DNA from: Fundicoccus ignavus
GTDB lineage: Bacteria > Bacillota > Bacilli > Lactobacillales > Aerococcaceae
Assembly (NCBI RefSeq): GCF_009659375.1
Contig: NZ_WJQT01000001.1
Coordinates: forward strand, 1 to 64,000
Direction: 5' to 3'
DNA: 64,000 bases
The number at the start of each line of letters is the position of its first letter. The stretch's first letter is position 1. The position numbers were made by a program, and so were the translations under genes. This document shows, in pieces, positions 26,677-35,144 of the stretch. Under the pieces are notes generated by a model, which was not told the DNA's origin, did not search any database, and saw nothing but the letters and a program-made list of their open reading frames with translations.

Positions 26677-27327
26677 ATGAACATATTATTAATGGGATTA
26701 CCAGGCGCTGGTAAAGGAACGCAAAGCGAACAAATCGCACGAGACTATGAAATTGTTCATATTTCTACCGGCGATATTTTCAGACAAGCGATCAAAGATG
26801 AAACACCTCTTGGATTAGAAGCTAAAGCATACACAGACCGTGGTGATTTAGTTCCAGATGATGTAACTAATGGATTGGTGCGCGAAAGATTATCGCAAGA
26901 TGATGTTAAAGCGCGTGGCTTTATGTTAGATGGTTATCCACGTACTAAAGTACAAGCCGAAGCATTAGAAGAAAACTTAGAAACTTTAAATACTCAAATC
27001 GATGCAGTTATTTTAATTGATGTTGATGCTGAGGTATTAAAAGGACGTTTAAGTGGACGTATCATCTGTAGAGACTGTGGCGCTACTTATCATAAAATTT
27101 ACAATCCCCCACAAGAGGATGGAGTTTGCGATAACTGTGGTTCACACGACTTCTATCAAAGAGAAGATGATAAACCTGAAAGAGTAGCACATCGAATTAA
27201 TCTTCAAATGGAATCGATTCGACCTATACTTGATTATTACAACCAACGCGGTCTATTACATAAAATCAATGGTGAGCAATCTATTGAGGAAGTTTACCGT
27301 GAGATTCGTACAATATTAGAGAAATAG
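26677..27327 (+). CDS. adk: Adenylate kinase (zinc-containing)
   Basis: The 216-aa enzyme interconverts ATP + AMP and 2 ADP. It has the P-loop GLPGAGKGTQ at 7-16, the AMP-binding STGDIFR and a long LID domain carrying four cysteines (C131, C134, C151, C154) that would hold a structural zinc, as in Gram-positive enzymes. RBS GAAGGAAG. The methionine aminopeptidase gene often found between adk and infA is absent here. Confidence 0.97.
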   Translation: MNILLMGLPGAGKGTQSEQIARDYEIVHISTGDIFRQAIKDETPLGLEAKAYTDRGDLVPDDVTNGLVRERLSQDDVKARGFMLDGYPRTKVQAEALEENLETLNTQIDAVILIDVDAEVLKGRLSGRIICRDCGATYHKIYNPPQEDGVCDNCGSHDFYQREDDKPERVAHRINLQMESIRPILDYYNQRGLLHKINGEQSIEEVYREIRTILEK

Positions 27328-27387
27328 TTATATTTCGTCATTTGTTTTGTATAAAAGTAACGAGATTGTTAGGAGGAGGAAGTAATA

Positions 27388-27606
27388 ATGGCTAAAGATG
27401 ATGTTATCGAAGTAGAAGGTACAGTCATTGAAACTTTACCAAACGCAATGTTTAAGGTTGAATTAGAAAACGGGCATGAAATTTTAGCTCACGTTTCAGG
27501 TAAAATTAGAATGAATTACATTCGTATTCTACCAGGTGATAAGGTAACAATTGAATTGTCTCCTTATGATTTATCACGTGGACGAATTACATACCGCTTT
27601 AAATAA
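27388..27606 (+). CDS. infA: Translation initiation factor IF-1
   Basis: The 72-aa OB-fold protein reads [20 protein letters not shown] and has [19 protein letters not shown]. It occupies the ribosomal A site during initiation. RBS AGGAGGAGG. It is followed directly by rpmJ, rpsM and rpsK. Confidence 0.98.
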   Translation: MAKDDVIEVEGTVIETLPNAMFKVELENGHEILAHVSGKIRMNYIRILPGDKVTIELSPYDLSRGRITYRFK

Positions 27607-27640
27607 AACCATCCGCCAAGTTAGTTAAGGAGGGACATAG

Positions 27641-27754
27641 TTGAAAGTTAGAGCATCAGTAAAACCAATTTGTGAAAAATGTAAAATTATTCGCCGTAAC
27701 GGACGAGTAATGGTCATTTGTGAAAACCCAAAACATAAACAACGTCAAGGTTAA
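27641..27754 (+). CDS. rpmJ: 50S ribosomal protein L36
   Basis: The 37-aa protein reads [20 protein letters not shown] and ends KHKQRQG. It has the zinc-binding set C11, C14, C27 and H32. The start codon is TTG, nine bases after AAGGAGGG. This is the usual start region for L36 and gives exactly the family length. Confidence 0.95.
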   Translation: MKVRASVKPICEKCKIIRRNGRVMVICENPKHKQRQG

Positions 27755-27781
27755 TAAGTAAGATAAGGAGGCAAACGATAT

Positions 27782-28144
27782 ATGGCTCGTATTGCAGGAG
27801 TAGATATTCCACGTGAAAAACGTGTAGTTATTGCATTAACATATATTTTCGGAATTGGTAACACAACTTCAAAAAACATTTTAGCAGAAGCTAATGTTTC
27901 AGAAGAAACTCGTGTTAAAGATTTAACAAACGATGAGTTAGATCGCATCCGTGGTATCATTGATGCATTAAAAGTCGAAGGTGACTTAAGACGTGAAGTA
28001 AGCTTAAACATTAAACGTCTACAAGAAATCGGTTCATACCGTGGTAACCGTCACCGTCGTAACTTACCTGTACGTGGACAAAACACTAAGAACAACGCAC
28101 GTACTCGTAAAGGTCCTAAAAAATCAATCACTGGTAAAAAATAA
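27782..28144 (+). CDS. rpsM: 30S ribosomal protein S13
   Basis: The 120-aa protein begins [20 protein letters not shown] and ends with the basic tail [19 protein letters not shown]. It lies in the 30S head and contacts L5 and P-site tRNA. RBS AAGGAGGC. Confidence 0.98.
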   Translation: MARIAGVDIPREKRVVIALTYIFGIGNTTSKNILAEANVSEETRVKDLTNDELDRIRGIIDALKVEGDLRREVSLNIKRLQEIGSYRGNRHRRNLPVRGQNTKNNARTRKGPKKSITGKK

Positions 28145-28179
28145 TTAATATAATTTAGATGAAGGAGGTAAAAATCTTC

Positions 28180-28572
28180 ATGGCAAAAAAACAACAAACA
28201 CGCAGACGCCGTCGTGTAAGAAAAAATGTTGAAAAAGGTATCGCACATATTCGCTCTACTTTTAACAACACAATCGTTATGATTACTGATGTAAATGGTA
28301 ATGCTATTTCTTGGTCTTCAGCTGGATCTTTAGGATTCCGCGGATCTAAAAAAGCTACACCATTTGCTGCTCAAATGGCATCAGAAGTTGCTGCTAAAGG
28401 TGCTATGGAACATGGCATGAAATCACTTGAAGTAACTGTAAAAGGTCCTGGTTCAGGTCGTGAATCTGCAATCCGTTCTTTACAAGCTACTGGATTAGAA
28501 GTAACTGCAATCCGTGACGTAACACCAATTCCACACAACGGTTGTCGTCCACCAAAACGTCGCCGTGTCTAA
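28180..28572 (+). CDS. rpsK: 30S ribosomal protein S11
   Basis: The 130-aa protein starts [19 protein letters not shown] and contains [16 protein letters not shown] and [13 protein letters not shown]. The ATG at 28180 is preferred to an in-frame ATG 21 nt upstream because GAAGGAGGT (28161-28169) is then at the right distance. It shapes the mRNA exit platform. Confidence 0.97.
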   Translation: MAKKQQTRRRRRVRKNVEKGIAHIRSTFNNTIVMITDVNGNAISWSSAGSLGFRGSKKATPFAAQMASEVAAKGAMEHGMKSLEVTVKGPGSGRESAIRSLQATGLEVTAIRDVTPIPHNGCRPPKRRRV

Positions 28573-28656
28573 TGATAATTGTGACATTGACTGTCTACAA
28601 ATTATGCATCTAAATTATCATTGAAACAAAACGTTTTGAAAGGGGCAGAATAATCA

Positions 28657-29601
28657 ATGATCGAAATTGAAAAACCAGAAATTAGAACGATTGAAGTCAG
28701 TGACGATTCCAAATATGGAAAAATCGTTATTGAACCACTAGAACGTGGTTATGGCACAACCCTTGGAAACTCATTACGTCGTATTTTATTATCTTCTTTA
28801 CCTGGTTCTGCTGTAACAAGCATCCAGATAGATGGAGTTTTACACGAGTTCGCTACCGTTGATGGCGTTGTTGAGGATGTCCCAACAATCATTCTTCATT
28901 TGAAAGAACTAGCGTTAAAATTACATACACAAGAAGATAAAGTGATCGAATTAAATGTTACTGGTCCCAAAACTGTTACCGCTGCAGACATCATTCATGA
29001 TAATGAAGTACAAATTTTAAATCCTGATTTATATATTTGTACCTTAGCTGAAGGTGCGCAATTAGATATTCAATTAAATGTATCAAATGGTCGTGGATAT
29101 GTTCGTGGAGAACATAATAAACGTGAAGATATGCCGATTGGAGTCTTACCGATTGACTCAATCTATACACCTGTTCATAAAGTAAATTATCAAGTTGAGA
29201 ACACTCGCATCGGACAGAAAAATGTCTATGATAAACTTACTATGGATATCTGGACAGATGGATCAATCAGTCCTGAGAAATCCTTAAGTTTGGCTGCTAA
29301 AATCTTAACTGAGCATTTAAATATCTTTGTGAACTTAAGTGATGAAGCTCGTCAAGCTGAAATCATGGTTGAAAAAGAAGAAGCAGAAAAAGAAAAAATG
29401 TTAGTGATGACAATTGAAGAATTAGATTTATCTGTTCGTTCATACAACTGTCTGAAACGCGCTGGCATTAATACTATCCAAGAATTAACAAATAAGACTG
29501 AATCTGAAATGATGAAAGTACGTAACCTCGGACGTAAATCACTTGAAGAAGTTAAGAATAAATTAGCTGGTCTTGAGTTAGGTTTACGTGAAGAAGACTA
29601 A
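28657..29601 (+). CDS. rpoA: DNA-directed RNA polymerase subunit alpha
   Basis: The 314-aa protein has an N-terminal dimerisation domain with [20 protein letters not shown] and a C-terminal domain with two helix-hairpin-helix parts ([20 protein letters not shown] and [17 protein letters not shown]) for promoter and activator contacts. Length is normal. RBS GAAAGGGGC. It sits between rpsK and rplQ. Confidence 0.98.
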   Translation: MIEIEKPEIRTIEVSDDSKYGKIVIEPLERGYGTTLGNSLRRILLSSLPGSAVTSIQIDGVLHEFATVDGVVEDVPTIILHLKELALKLHTQEDKVIELNVTGPKTVTAADIIHDNEVQILNPDLYICTLAEGAQLDIQLNVSNGRGYVRGEHNKREDMPIGVLPIDSIYTPVHKVNYQVENTRIGQKNVYDKLTMDIWTDGSISPEKSLSLAAKILTEHLNIFVNLSDEARQAEIMVEKEEAEKEKMLVMTIEELDLSVRSYNCLKRAGINTIQELTNKTESEMMKVRNLGRKSLEEVKNKLAGLELGLREED

Positions 29602-29636
29602 AACTTTTCATTTGTAAGAAAAGGAGGAAAATTTGA

Positions 29637-30017
29637 ATGGCATACCGTAAATTAGGACGTAAAAGTGCACAACGTAAAGCATTATTACGCGATTTAACAA
29701 CTGACGTTATTATTAACGAATCTATTGTAACAACTGAAGCACGTGCTAAAGAAGTTCGTAAAACAGTTGATAAAATGATTACATTAGCTAAAAAGGGCGA
29801 CTTAGCATCACGTCGTGCAGCTGCAGCTTTCTTACGCAATGAAATTGCAGACGCAAGAATTGAAGATGACAAAGTTGTAATCGAACGTGTTCTAGATCGT
29901 TTATTCGATACTTATGCAACACGCTATGAGAACCGTAATGGTGGTTACACACGCATCCTTAAAAAAGGACCAAGACGTGGTGACGCTGCACCAATGGTAA
30001 TCTTAGAGTTAGTATAA
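29637..30017 (+). CDS. rplQ: 50S ribosomal protein L17
   Basis: The 126-aa protein begins [20 protein letters not shown] and ends [19 protein letters not shown] plus a short tail. RBS AAAGGAGG. It is the last ribosomal gene of the operon; a strong hairpin follows at 30128. Confidence 0.98.
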   Translation: MAYRKLGRKSAQRKALLRDLTTDVIINESIVTTEARAKEVRKTVDKMITLAKKGDLASRRAAAAFLRNEIADARIEDDKVVIERVLDRLFDTYATRYENRNGGYTRILKKGPRRGDAAPMVILELV

Positions 30018-30127
30018 TTGCTCTATGTGAGTCACTTTTATGATGGAGAGTGTTACGATTGATGAACGTTTGTTTATTGGTCTAGCTCTATAGCACGAAT
30101 AATAAGTTAAAAGCTCTATTATTCAAT

Positions 30128-30177
30128 GATTGAGATTTACTGCTTAGGTAGTAAATCTCAATCAGCGTGCTTTTCAT
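30128..30177 (+). terminator. Terminator hairpin behind rplQ
   Basis: GATTGAGATTTACT (30128-30141) pairs perfectly with AGTAAATCTCAATC (30150-30163) across GCTTAGGT. The T tract after it is weak (CTTTTC), so some read-through into ecfA1 is possible. A TATAAT at 30223-30228 with no clear -35 may be a further start for ecfA1. The rest of the 30018-30342 gap shows nothing else. Confidence 0.65.
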
Positions 30178-30342
30178 CGTATAAGTGGTTTTTTTTATAC
30201 TTAAATTGTGATTCATTTGTCATATAATAGTGATAGTAGGAATGACGGTTTAAGTATGAAAGAAAATATTCTAGGTCAACATCTATTGTTTAACTGTTCA
30301 TTGTTGATCGAATGTATCAATCGAGTTAAAGGAGTGGAAATA

Positions 30343-31182
30343 ATGGCTCAACCAATCGTTGTACTAAATAATATCTCGTTTCAATATCCCAATAATGAGA
30401 CGAACGCTTTGAGCAATGTATCATTGGAAATTAAACAAGGTGAATGGATTGCTATTATTGGCCCGAACGGATCAGGCAAATCAACATTAGCAAAAATTAT
30501 TAATGGTTTACTGGTACCTTATGAAGGTGAAGTAAAAATAAATGGACAACAGTTAAATGAAGAGACGGTTTGGGACGCACGTCGTGCAGTCGGCATGGTA
30601 TTTCAAAACCCAGATAATCAATTTGTTGGAGCAACAGTTGAGGATGATATCGCGTTTGGCTTAGAAAATAATGGAATTCCGCGTGAAGAAATGATTACAC
30701 GTATTGAGGATGCGCTTAAACAAGTGCGTATTACAGAATTTAAAGAACACGAACCTGCTCGCCTTTCAGGGGGACAAAAGCAAAGAGTTGCATTGGCAAG
30801 CGTCATCGCGTTGCGTCCAGATGTTGTTATCTTAGACGAAGCGACTGCAATGCTAGATCCTTTAGGCCGAAAAGAAGTAATTGCTGCCATTCGTGATTTA
30901 AAAGAGAAATTTAATTTAACCGTAATTTCAATCACACATGATATTGATGAAGCAAGTTATGCGGATCGTATTTTTGTTATGAATCAAGGACAAATGGTTA
31001 AACACGATACACCAGCAAATATTTTCTCTATAGGAAATGAATTAGTGGGTATGGGCTTAGATGTGCCTTTTGCTCAAAAATTAAAACAAGCTTTAATTCA
31101 ACGTGGTGTTGAATTACCTGAGGAATATTTAAACGAGGAGGAGTTGTTCGAATGGCTAACCAAATCATATTTGATCAAGTAA
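30343..31182 (+). CDS. ecfA1: ECF transporter ATP-binding protein EcfA1
   Basis: The 279-aa ATPase has Walker A GPNGSGKSTLAK, Q-loop FQNPDNQFVGATV, signature LSGGQKQRVALASV and Walker B VVILDEATAMLD. It is one of the two ATPases of the energy-coupling factor module that serves several vitamin and cation S-components. The ATG at 30343 follows AAAGGAGTGG; a longer in-frame start 135 nt upstream is not needed by the family. It overlaps ecfA2 by 31 nt. Confidence 0.95.
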   Translation: MAQPIVVLNNISFQYPNNETNALSNVSLEIKQGEWIAIIGPNGSGKSTLAKIINGLLVPYEGEVKINGQQLNEETVWDARRAVGMVFQNPDNQFVGATVEDDIAFGLENNGIPREEMITRIEDALKQVRITEFKEHEPARLSGGQKQRVALASVIALRPDVVILDEATAMLDPLGRKEVIAAIRDLKEKFNLTVISITHDIDEASYADRIFVMNQGQMVKHDTPANIFSIGNELVGMGLDVPFAQKLKQALIQRGVELPEEYLNEEELFEWLTKSYLIK

Positions 31183-32042
31183 GTTATACTTATAATCCAA
31201 ATACACCATTTGCAGTTGATGTCTTAAATAACGTCAATTTAACAATTCCTGAAAATAAAGTGACGGCAATTGTTGGACATACTGGTTCAGGTAAATCTAC
31301 TTTAATTCAACACTTAAATGTACTTTTGAGACCGACAGCAGGGACTTTGACGGTAGCTGGAGAAAAAGTTACCGCTACTTCTGAGCATGCAACGTTAAAA
31401 CCTCTACGTAAAAAAGTGGGCGTTGTATTCCAATTTCCGGAAGCTCAATTATTTGAGGAAAGTGTCATTAAAGATGTAATGTTCGGTCCATTAAACTTTG
31501 ATATTTCAGAAGAAGAAGCGATGCGAATTGCTAAGGAAAAATTAGCATTAGTAGGGATTCCAGAACATTTATATGAAAGGTCACCTTTTGATTTAAGTGG
31601 TGGGCAAATGCGTCGTGTTGCGATCGCAGGTGTTTTAGCACTTGAGCCTGAAGTATTAGTTTTAGATGAACCTACTGCAGGATTAGACCCATTAGGTCAT
31701 AAGAGTATGATGGAGATGTTTATTGATTTACAACAAACAACGAATATTACCTTAGTACTGGTGACCCATCAAATGGATGACGTGGCGAAGTATGCAGATA
31801 ATGTCATCGTAATGGAAAAAGGTACTATGGTTAAAAATGGTACACCAGCAGAAGTTTTTGCAGATGCTAGCTGGTTAGATCAGAAACAATTAAGCTTACC
31901 TCAAGCCATGTCATTTATGGCTAAAATAGATAGTCAATTGGATGTCGCAATGCCGACGACAGCAAAACCACCTTTAACTGTAGACGAATTAGCAGATTAC
32001 TTGCTTAAAATTAAAGCTGGTATTCAGGTAGAGGAGGGATAA
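31152..32042 (+). CDS. ecfA2: ECF transporter ATP-binding protein EcfA2
   Basis: The 296-aa ATPase has Walker A GHTGSGKSTLIQ, Q-loop FQFPEAQLFEESV, signature LSGGQMRRVAIAGV and Walker B VLVLDEPTAGLDPLG. It forms a heterodimer with EcfA1. RBS GAGGAGGAG lies inside ecfA1, whose last 31 nt overlap this gene. EcfT follows after 3 nt. Confidence 0.95.
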   Translation: MANQIIFDQVSYTYNPNTPFAVDVLNNVNLTIPENKVTAIVGHTGSGKSTLIQHLNVLLRPTAGTLTVAGEKVTATSEHATLKPLRKKVGVVFQFPEAQLFEESVIKDVMFGPLNFDISEEEAMRIAKEKLALVGIPEHLYERSPFDLSGGQMRRVAIAGVLALEPEVLVLDEPTAGLDPLGHKSMMEMFIDLQQTTNITLVLVTHQMDDVAKYADNVIVMEKGTMVKNGTPAEVFADASWLDQKQLSLPQAMSFMAKIDSQLDVAMPTTAKPPLTVDELADYLLKIKAGIQVEEG

Positions 32043-32045
32043 GCT

Positions 32046-32852
32046 ATGTTAGAGAAAATGTTATTAGGTCGCTATATTAAATCGAATAGTTTTGTTCACA
32101 AGTTAGATCCAAGAACAAAATTACTCGGGAGCTTCTACTTTATTTTAATTATCTTTTTAGCCAACAATTGGCTCTCTTATTTGTTGCTAGCTCTCTTTAC
32201 ATTTTTCGCTATTTGGTTAAGTGGAATTGATATTAAGTTCTTCTTAAATGGTGTGAAACCTTTGATTTGGCTAATTTTATTCACGGTTATTTTCCAAGTG
32301 TTGTTTACAACAGGCGGAACGGTGTATGCAGAGTTTTGGGTTTTCCAGATTACATCATCAGGGTTAATAAATGGAGCTTACATTTTTGCTCGGTTGGTTT
32401 TAATTATTATGATGTCCACTTTACTTACTTTAACGACTGCACCTTTAGAATTAACGGACGGTATCGAACATTTATTACGTCCCTTAGCTCGCTTTGGTTT
32501 CCCAGCTCATGAAATTGCTTTAATGCTATCCATCGCATTGCGTTATGTGCCAACATTAATGGATGAGGCACAAAGAATCATGAATGCTCAGAGAGCGCGT
32601 GGTGTTGAATTTAATCAAGGTAATTTCGTTGACCGTATGAAGGCAATCATTCCGATTTTAGTTCCGCTTTTTGTGAGTGCGTTTAATCGTGCTGAAGAAA
32701 TGGCTACTGCGATGGAAGCACGTGGCTATCGTGGTGGAGAAGGTCGTACTAAGTACCGTCAACTGGATTTTGACCGTAATGATTTGTTAGTATTTGTAGG
32801 ATATTTATTAGTAACGGCCGTTCTAATCGGCTTGCGTTTTATTGCTTTTTAA
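32046..32852 (+). CDS. ecfT: ECF transporter transmembrane protein EcfT
   Basis: The 268-aa membrane protein begins with KLDPRTKLLGSFYFILIIF and has the coupling-helix motifs with ARG triplets (NAQRARGVEF and MEARGYRGGEGRT). It links EcfA1A2 to exchangeable substrate-binding S proteins, none of which is encoded in this window. RBS GAGGAGGG. Confidence 0.95.
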   Translation: MLEKMLLGRYIKSNSFVHKLDPRTKLLGSFYFILIIFLANNWLSYLLLALFTFFAIWLSGIDIKFFLNGVKPLIWLILFTVIFQVLFTTGGTVYAEFWVFQITSSGLINGAYIFARLVLIIMMSTLLTLTTAPLELTDGIEHLLRPLARFGFPAHEIALMLSIALRYVPTLMDEAQRIMNAQRARGVEFNQGNFVDRMKAIIPILVPLFVSAFNRAEEMATAMEARGYRGGEGRTKYRQLDFDRNDLLVFVGYLLVTAVLIGLRFIAF

Positions 32853-32870
32853 CTAGAGGAGGATTTCTAA

Positions 32871-33641
32871 ATGCCACGTTATGCTGCCAAACTTCAATAC
32901 GATGGAACTCATTATGTGGGTTACCAAGTACAGCCTAATGGGCCAAGCATCCAAGCCGAAATTGAAAAAGCATTGAAATTAATGGCTAAATTACCAAAAG
33001 GTCAACACATTCCGACCTCTAGTTCAGGTCGAACAGATTCTGGGGTTCATGCTTTAGGGCAAGTGATTCACTTTGATTATCCAGCAGCTATTCAACCAGA
33101 TTCGATGTTGCGCGCGCTTAATAGTATCCTCGACTCATCGATACGTATTATTCAAGTTGCTCAAGTAGCGGATGATTTTCACTCACGCTATCATGCAACT
33201 GGGAAAAAGTATCTTTATCGTGTTGATACCAACCGCTTCCCAGACCCATTCAAACGTTTGTACACGACCCATCATCCTTACCGTTATAATTTGCAGAATA
33301 TGCAGGCTGCTATTCAAGCAATTGTCGGTACTCATGATTTCTCGAGCTTTTGTTCTTCGAAGACAGACAAAGAAAATAAGGTTCGCACGATCTACGAAGC
33401 AACCGTTAATTATGATGAAGCTAGCCATGAATTGCATTTTTACTTTCATGGCGCAGGTTTTCTTTATAATATGGTCCGCATCCTTGTTGGAACGCTCCTA
33501 CAAATTGGTGATGGACTCAAGCCAGTTAATGAGTTGGAACGTCTACTTGAAGCACAAAATCGAAATGAAGCTGGCCCAACTGCACCACCGCAAGGCCTGT
33601 GCATGATGGAAGTTGAATATCCAGAAGACCCTTTTAAATAA
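32871..33641 (+). CDS. truA: tRNA pseudouridine(38-40) synthase
   Basis: The 256-aa enzyme isomerises uridines 38-40 of tRNA anticodon arms. The catalytic aspartate is D56 in SSSGRTDSGVHALGQ. Other family marks are YVGYQVQPN near 15 and GAGFLYNMVRILVGTLLQIG. It ends the ecf operon, as in many Firmicutes. RBS GAGGAGG. Confidence 0.96.
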   Translation: MPRYAAKLQYDGTHYVGYQVQPNGPSIQAEIEKALKLMAKLPKGQHIPTSSSGRTDSGVHALGQVIHFDYPAAIQPDSMLRALNSILDSSIRIIQVAQVADDFHSRYHATGKKYLYRVDTNRFPDPFKRLYTTHHPYRYNLQNMQAAIQAIVGTHDFSSFCSSKTDKENKVRTIYEATVNYDEASHELHFYFHGAGFLYNMVRILVGTLLQIGDGLKPVNELERLLEAQNRNEAGPTAPPQGLCMMEVEYPEDPFK

Positions 33642-33667
33642 AGGACACCATCTCTCAAAATACGATA

Positions 33668-33710
33668 AAATAGCGTTGGTGAAAAATCACTGACGCTATT
33701 TTTTTACAAT
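33668..33710 (+). terminator. Terminator after truA
   Basis: AAATAGCGT at 33667-33675 pairs with ACGCTATTT at 33693-33701, extended by GGTGA/TCAC inside, followed by TTTTT. It ends the long ribosomal/ecf/truA region. Confidence 0.85.
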
Positions 33711-33721
33711 ATTTTAAGAGA

Positions 33722-33795
33722 ATATGAGTTTAGCTGTGTTTTACTAGCATTTGTGCTTCGCTTATTGTTTATCCAAGACGGTATTACCGAATTAT
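33722..33795 (+). repeat. Dispersed element family I, degenerate left arm
   Basis: The segment TATGAGTTTAGCTGTGTTTT...GTGCTTCGCTTATTGTTTATCCAAGACGG aligns in short stretches with the elements at 13079, 34700, 46148 and 53328 (TTATAAGTTTTATG...GCTTCGCTCAG...TTGTTTTCCAAGGCGG). It is shorter and more diverged than the others. No gene. Confidence 0.55.
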
Positions 33796-33849
33796 AACTG
33801 CTAACAAGAGTTTAAAGACCTCGGGAAAAAGTTCGGAGTTTCCTGATTC

Positions 33850-33928
33850 TAATCGTGTTCGAGTTTTGAAAACTTGCACACGACTCACTGTCTATCATGC
33901 TTCAGTTATTGAAACTGAGACATAATTC
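33850..33928 (+). repeat. Dispersed hairpin pair, family II
   Basis: The first hairpin has TCGTGT...ACACGA and AGTTTT...AAAACT arms around 33852-33882. The second, around 33893-33926, has TCAGTT...AACTGA arms ending CATAAT. The same paired design recurs at 46373 and, in the opposite orientation, at 54008. The rest of the 33642-34119 gap shows no gene. Confidence 0.65.
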
Positions 33929-34119
33929 CAAGCTTTTTTAGGATTATAAGTTTAGGAGTGATTTAATCGCATTTGTTCTCTGCTCACCTAAGTGGGTCGT
34001 GATAAACGTATGAAGAGATTATTTATTATCCCGATTGATAGGAAGGCCTTGCTTAATATTTAGTGAAATAATCGAACTTATGCTACAATAGGCCAATAAA
34101 ACATATATGAGGTGACCTA

Positions 34120-34638
34120 ATGAGAATACGTCCTACTGAATTAACTGATATTGAACGCATCTTAGAGATATTTGAATACGGCCGTCAAGTTCAAATTGCG
34201 AGCGGCAACCCCAATCAGTGGCGCAAAGGCCACCCAGGTCGTGAACTTGTCTTAAAAGACATTAATCAACAAGCGAGTTATGTGTGTGTCACTGAGGCTG
34301 ATGAAGTTGAAGGATTGCCAGAAGGCACGATTGTCGCAACCTTTGCTGCTATCGAAGGTATTGATCCGACTTACACTCACATTGAAGGCGGTGCTTGGTT
34401 AAATGATGCACCTTATGTGACAATTCATCGAATTAGTACCAGCGGACAAGTCAAAGGTAGTGGCCAATTTTGCATGGAATGGGTAAAAGACCGTTATGAT
34501 CAGATTCGAATTGATACTCATTCATTAAATCAACCAATGATTCATCTTATTGAAAAATTCGGCTATAAATATTGTGGTGTGATTTATGTAGCAGATGGAA
34601 CTGCTCGCAATGCCTATCATTATTCCCGTGAAAGTTAA
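34120..34638 (+). CDS. GNAT family N-acetyltransferase
   Basis: The 172-aa protein has the GNAT layout: MRIRPTELTDIERILEIFEY at the N-terminus, a central strand with YVTIHRISTSGQVKGSG (acetyl-CoA pyrophosphate loop region) and a C-terminal RIDTHSLNQPMIHLIEKFGY typical of the last motif. The substrate is unknown. It stands alone between repeat-rich gaps, with RBS GAGGTGACC and a terminator at 34663. Confidence 0.85.
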   Translation: MRIRPTELTDIERILEIFEYGRQVQIASGNPNQWRKGHPGRELVLKDINQQASYVCVTEADEVEGLPEGTIVATFAAIEGIDPTYTHIEGGAWLNDAPYVTIHRISTSGQVKGSGQFCMEWVKDRYDQIRIDTHSLNQPMIHLIEKFGYKYCGVIYVADGTARNAYHYSRES

Positions 34639-34662
34639 TAAACCTATATAACCATATGGATG

Positions 34663-34692
34663 CCCATTGCTATTTTGCAATGGGTTTATTTA
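34663..34692 (+). terminator. Terminator of the GNAT gene
   Basis: CCCATTGC (34663-34670) pairs perfectly with GCAATGGG (34677-34684) across TATTTT, followed by TTTATTTAT. Confidence 0.75.
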
Positions 34693-34699
34693 TAATACA

Positions 34700-34917
34700 A
34701 GGTTTTATAGGTTTAGGGTTGGTTTATCAAGCTTTGTACTTTGCTCAGCTAATTGTTTTCCAAGGCGGTGGTCGCTTTCAAAGCCTCGCTGAAGCTCGTG
34801 CTTTTCCAGCTCAATCGGCTAGGCTCTGTCTAATTCGCTGTGCTCATAGTCAGAGCAGCTGCGCCGATTGCCCTTTGTACCGCTATGGAAATCAAGTTGC
34901 TGAGCTAAGCATAGCTA
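34700..34917 (+). repeat. Dispersed element family I, full nested inverted-repeat copy
   Basis: The outer arms are GCTCAGCTAATTGTTTTCC plus AAGGCGGT (34743-34769) and ACCGCTATGGAAATCAAG plus TTGCTGAGC (34879-34906), imperfect reverse complements. The inner arms are CAATCGGC (34812-34819) with GCCGATTG (34863-34870) and GCTCTGTCTA with TAGTCAGAGC. The element could fold into one long stem. A near-identical copy is at 53328. An 88-codon open frame across it has no coding signature. Confidence 0.82.
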
Positions 34918-34958
34918 TCTAACAACAATAACGCTATATAATCAAGTTAAAACTGCTA

Positions 34959-34997
34959 ATTAGAAATTAGTGGCTTAGGACTAGTTTCTAATTTTCT
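34959..34997 (+). terminator. Hairpin with T tract of unclear ownership
   Basis: TTAGAAATTAGT (34960-34971) pairs with ACTAGTTTCTAA (34980-34991) with one G-U, followed by TTTTC. It lies over 300 nt after the GNAT gene. The remaining sequence to 35144 shows no gene. Confidence 0.45.
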
Positions 34998-35144
34998 CAT
35001 TATATAAAGAGTTAGACCTGCCATTAACTAGAATACCATTCAATCTAAAGGCTATTGTTATTGCTATTGGATTTAGCGTGTTAAAATAAGCATAACAGTA
35101 AGTTGAGAATACATGCCAATTAGAGGGATGAATGGAGGATACTA

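Noticed and set aside
34656-34922. An 88-codon open frame
   Set aside because: It lies wholly in the family I repeat, and a second frame of the same kind occurs in the copy at 53336-53527. It has no ribosome-binding site and no conserved protein pattern.
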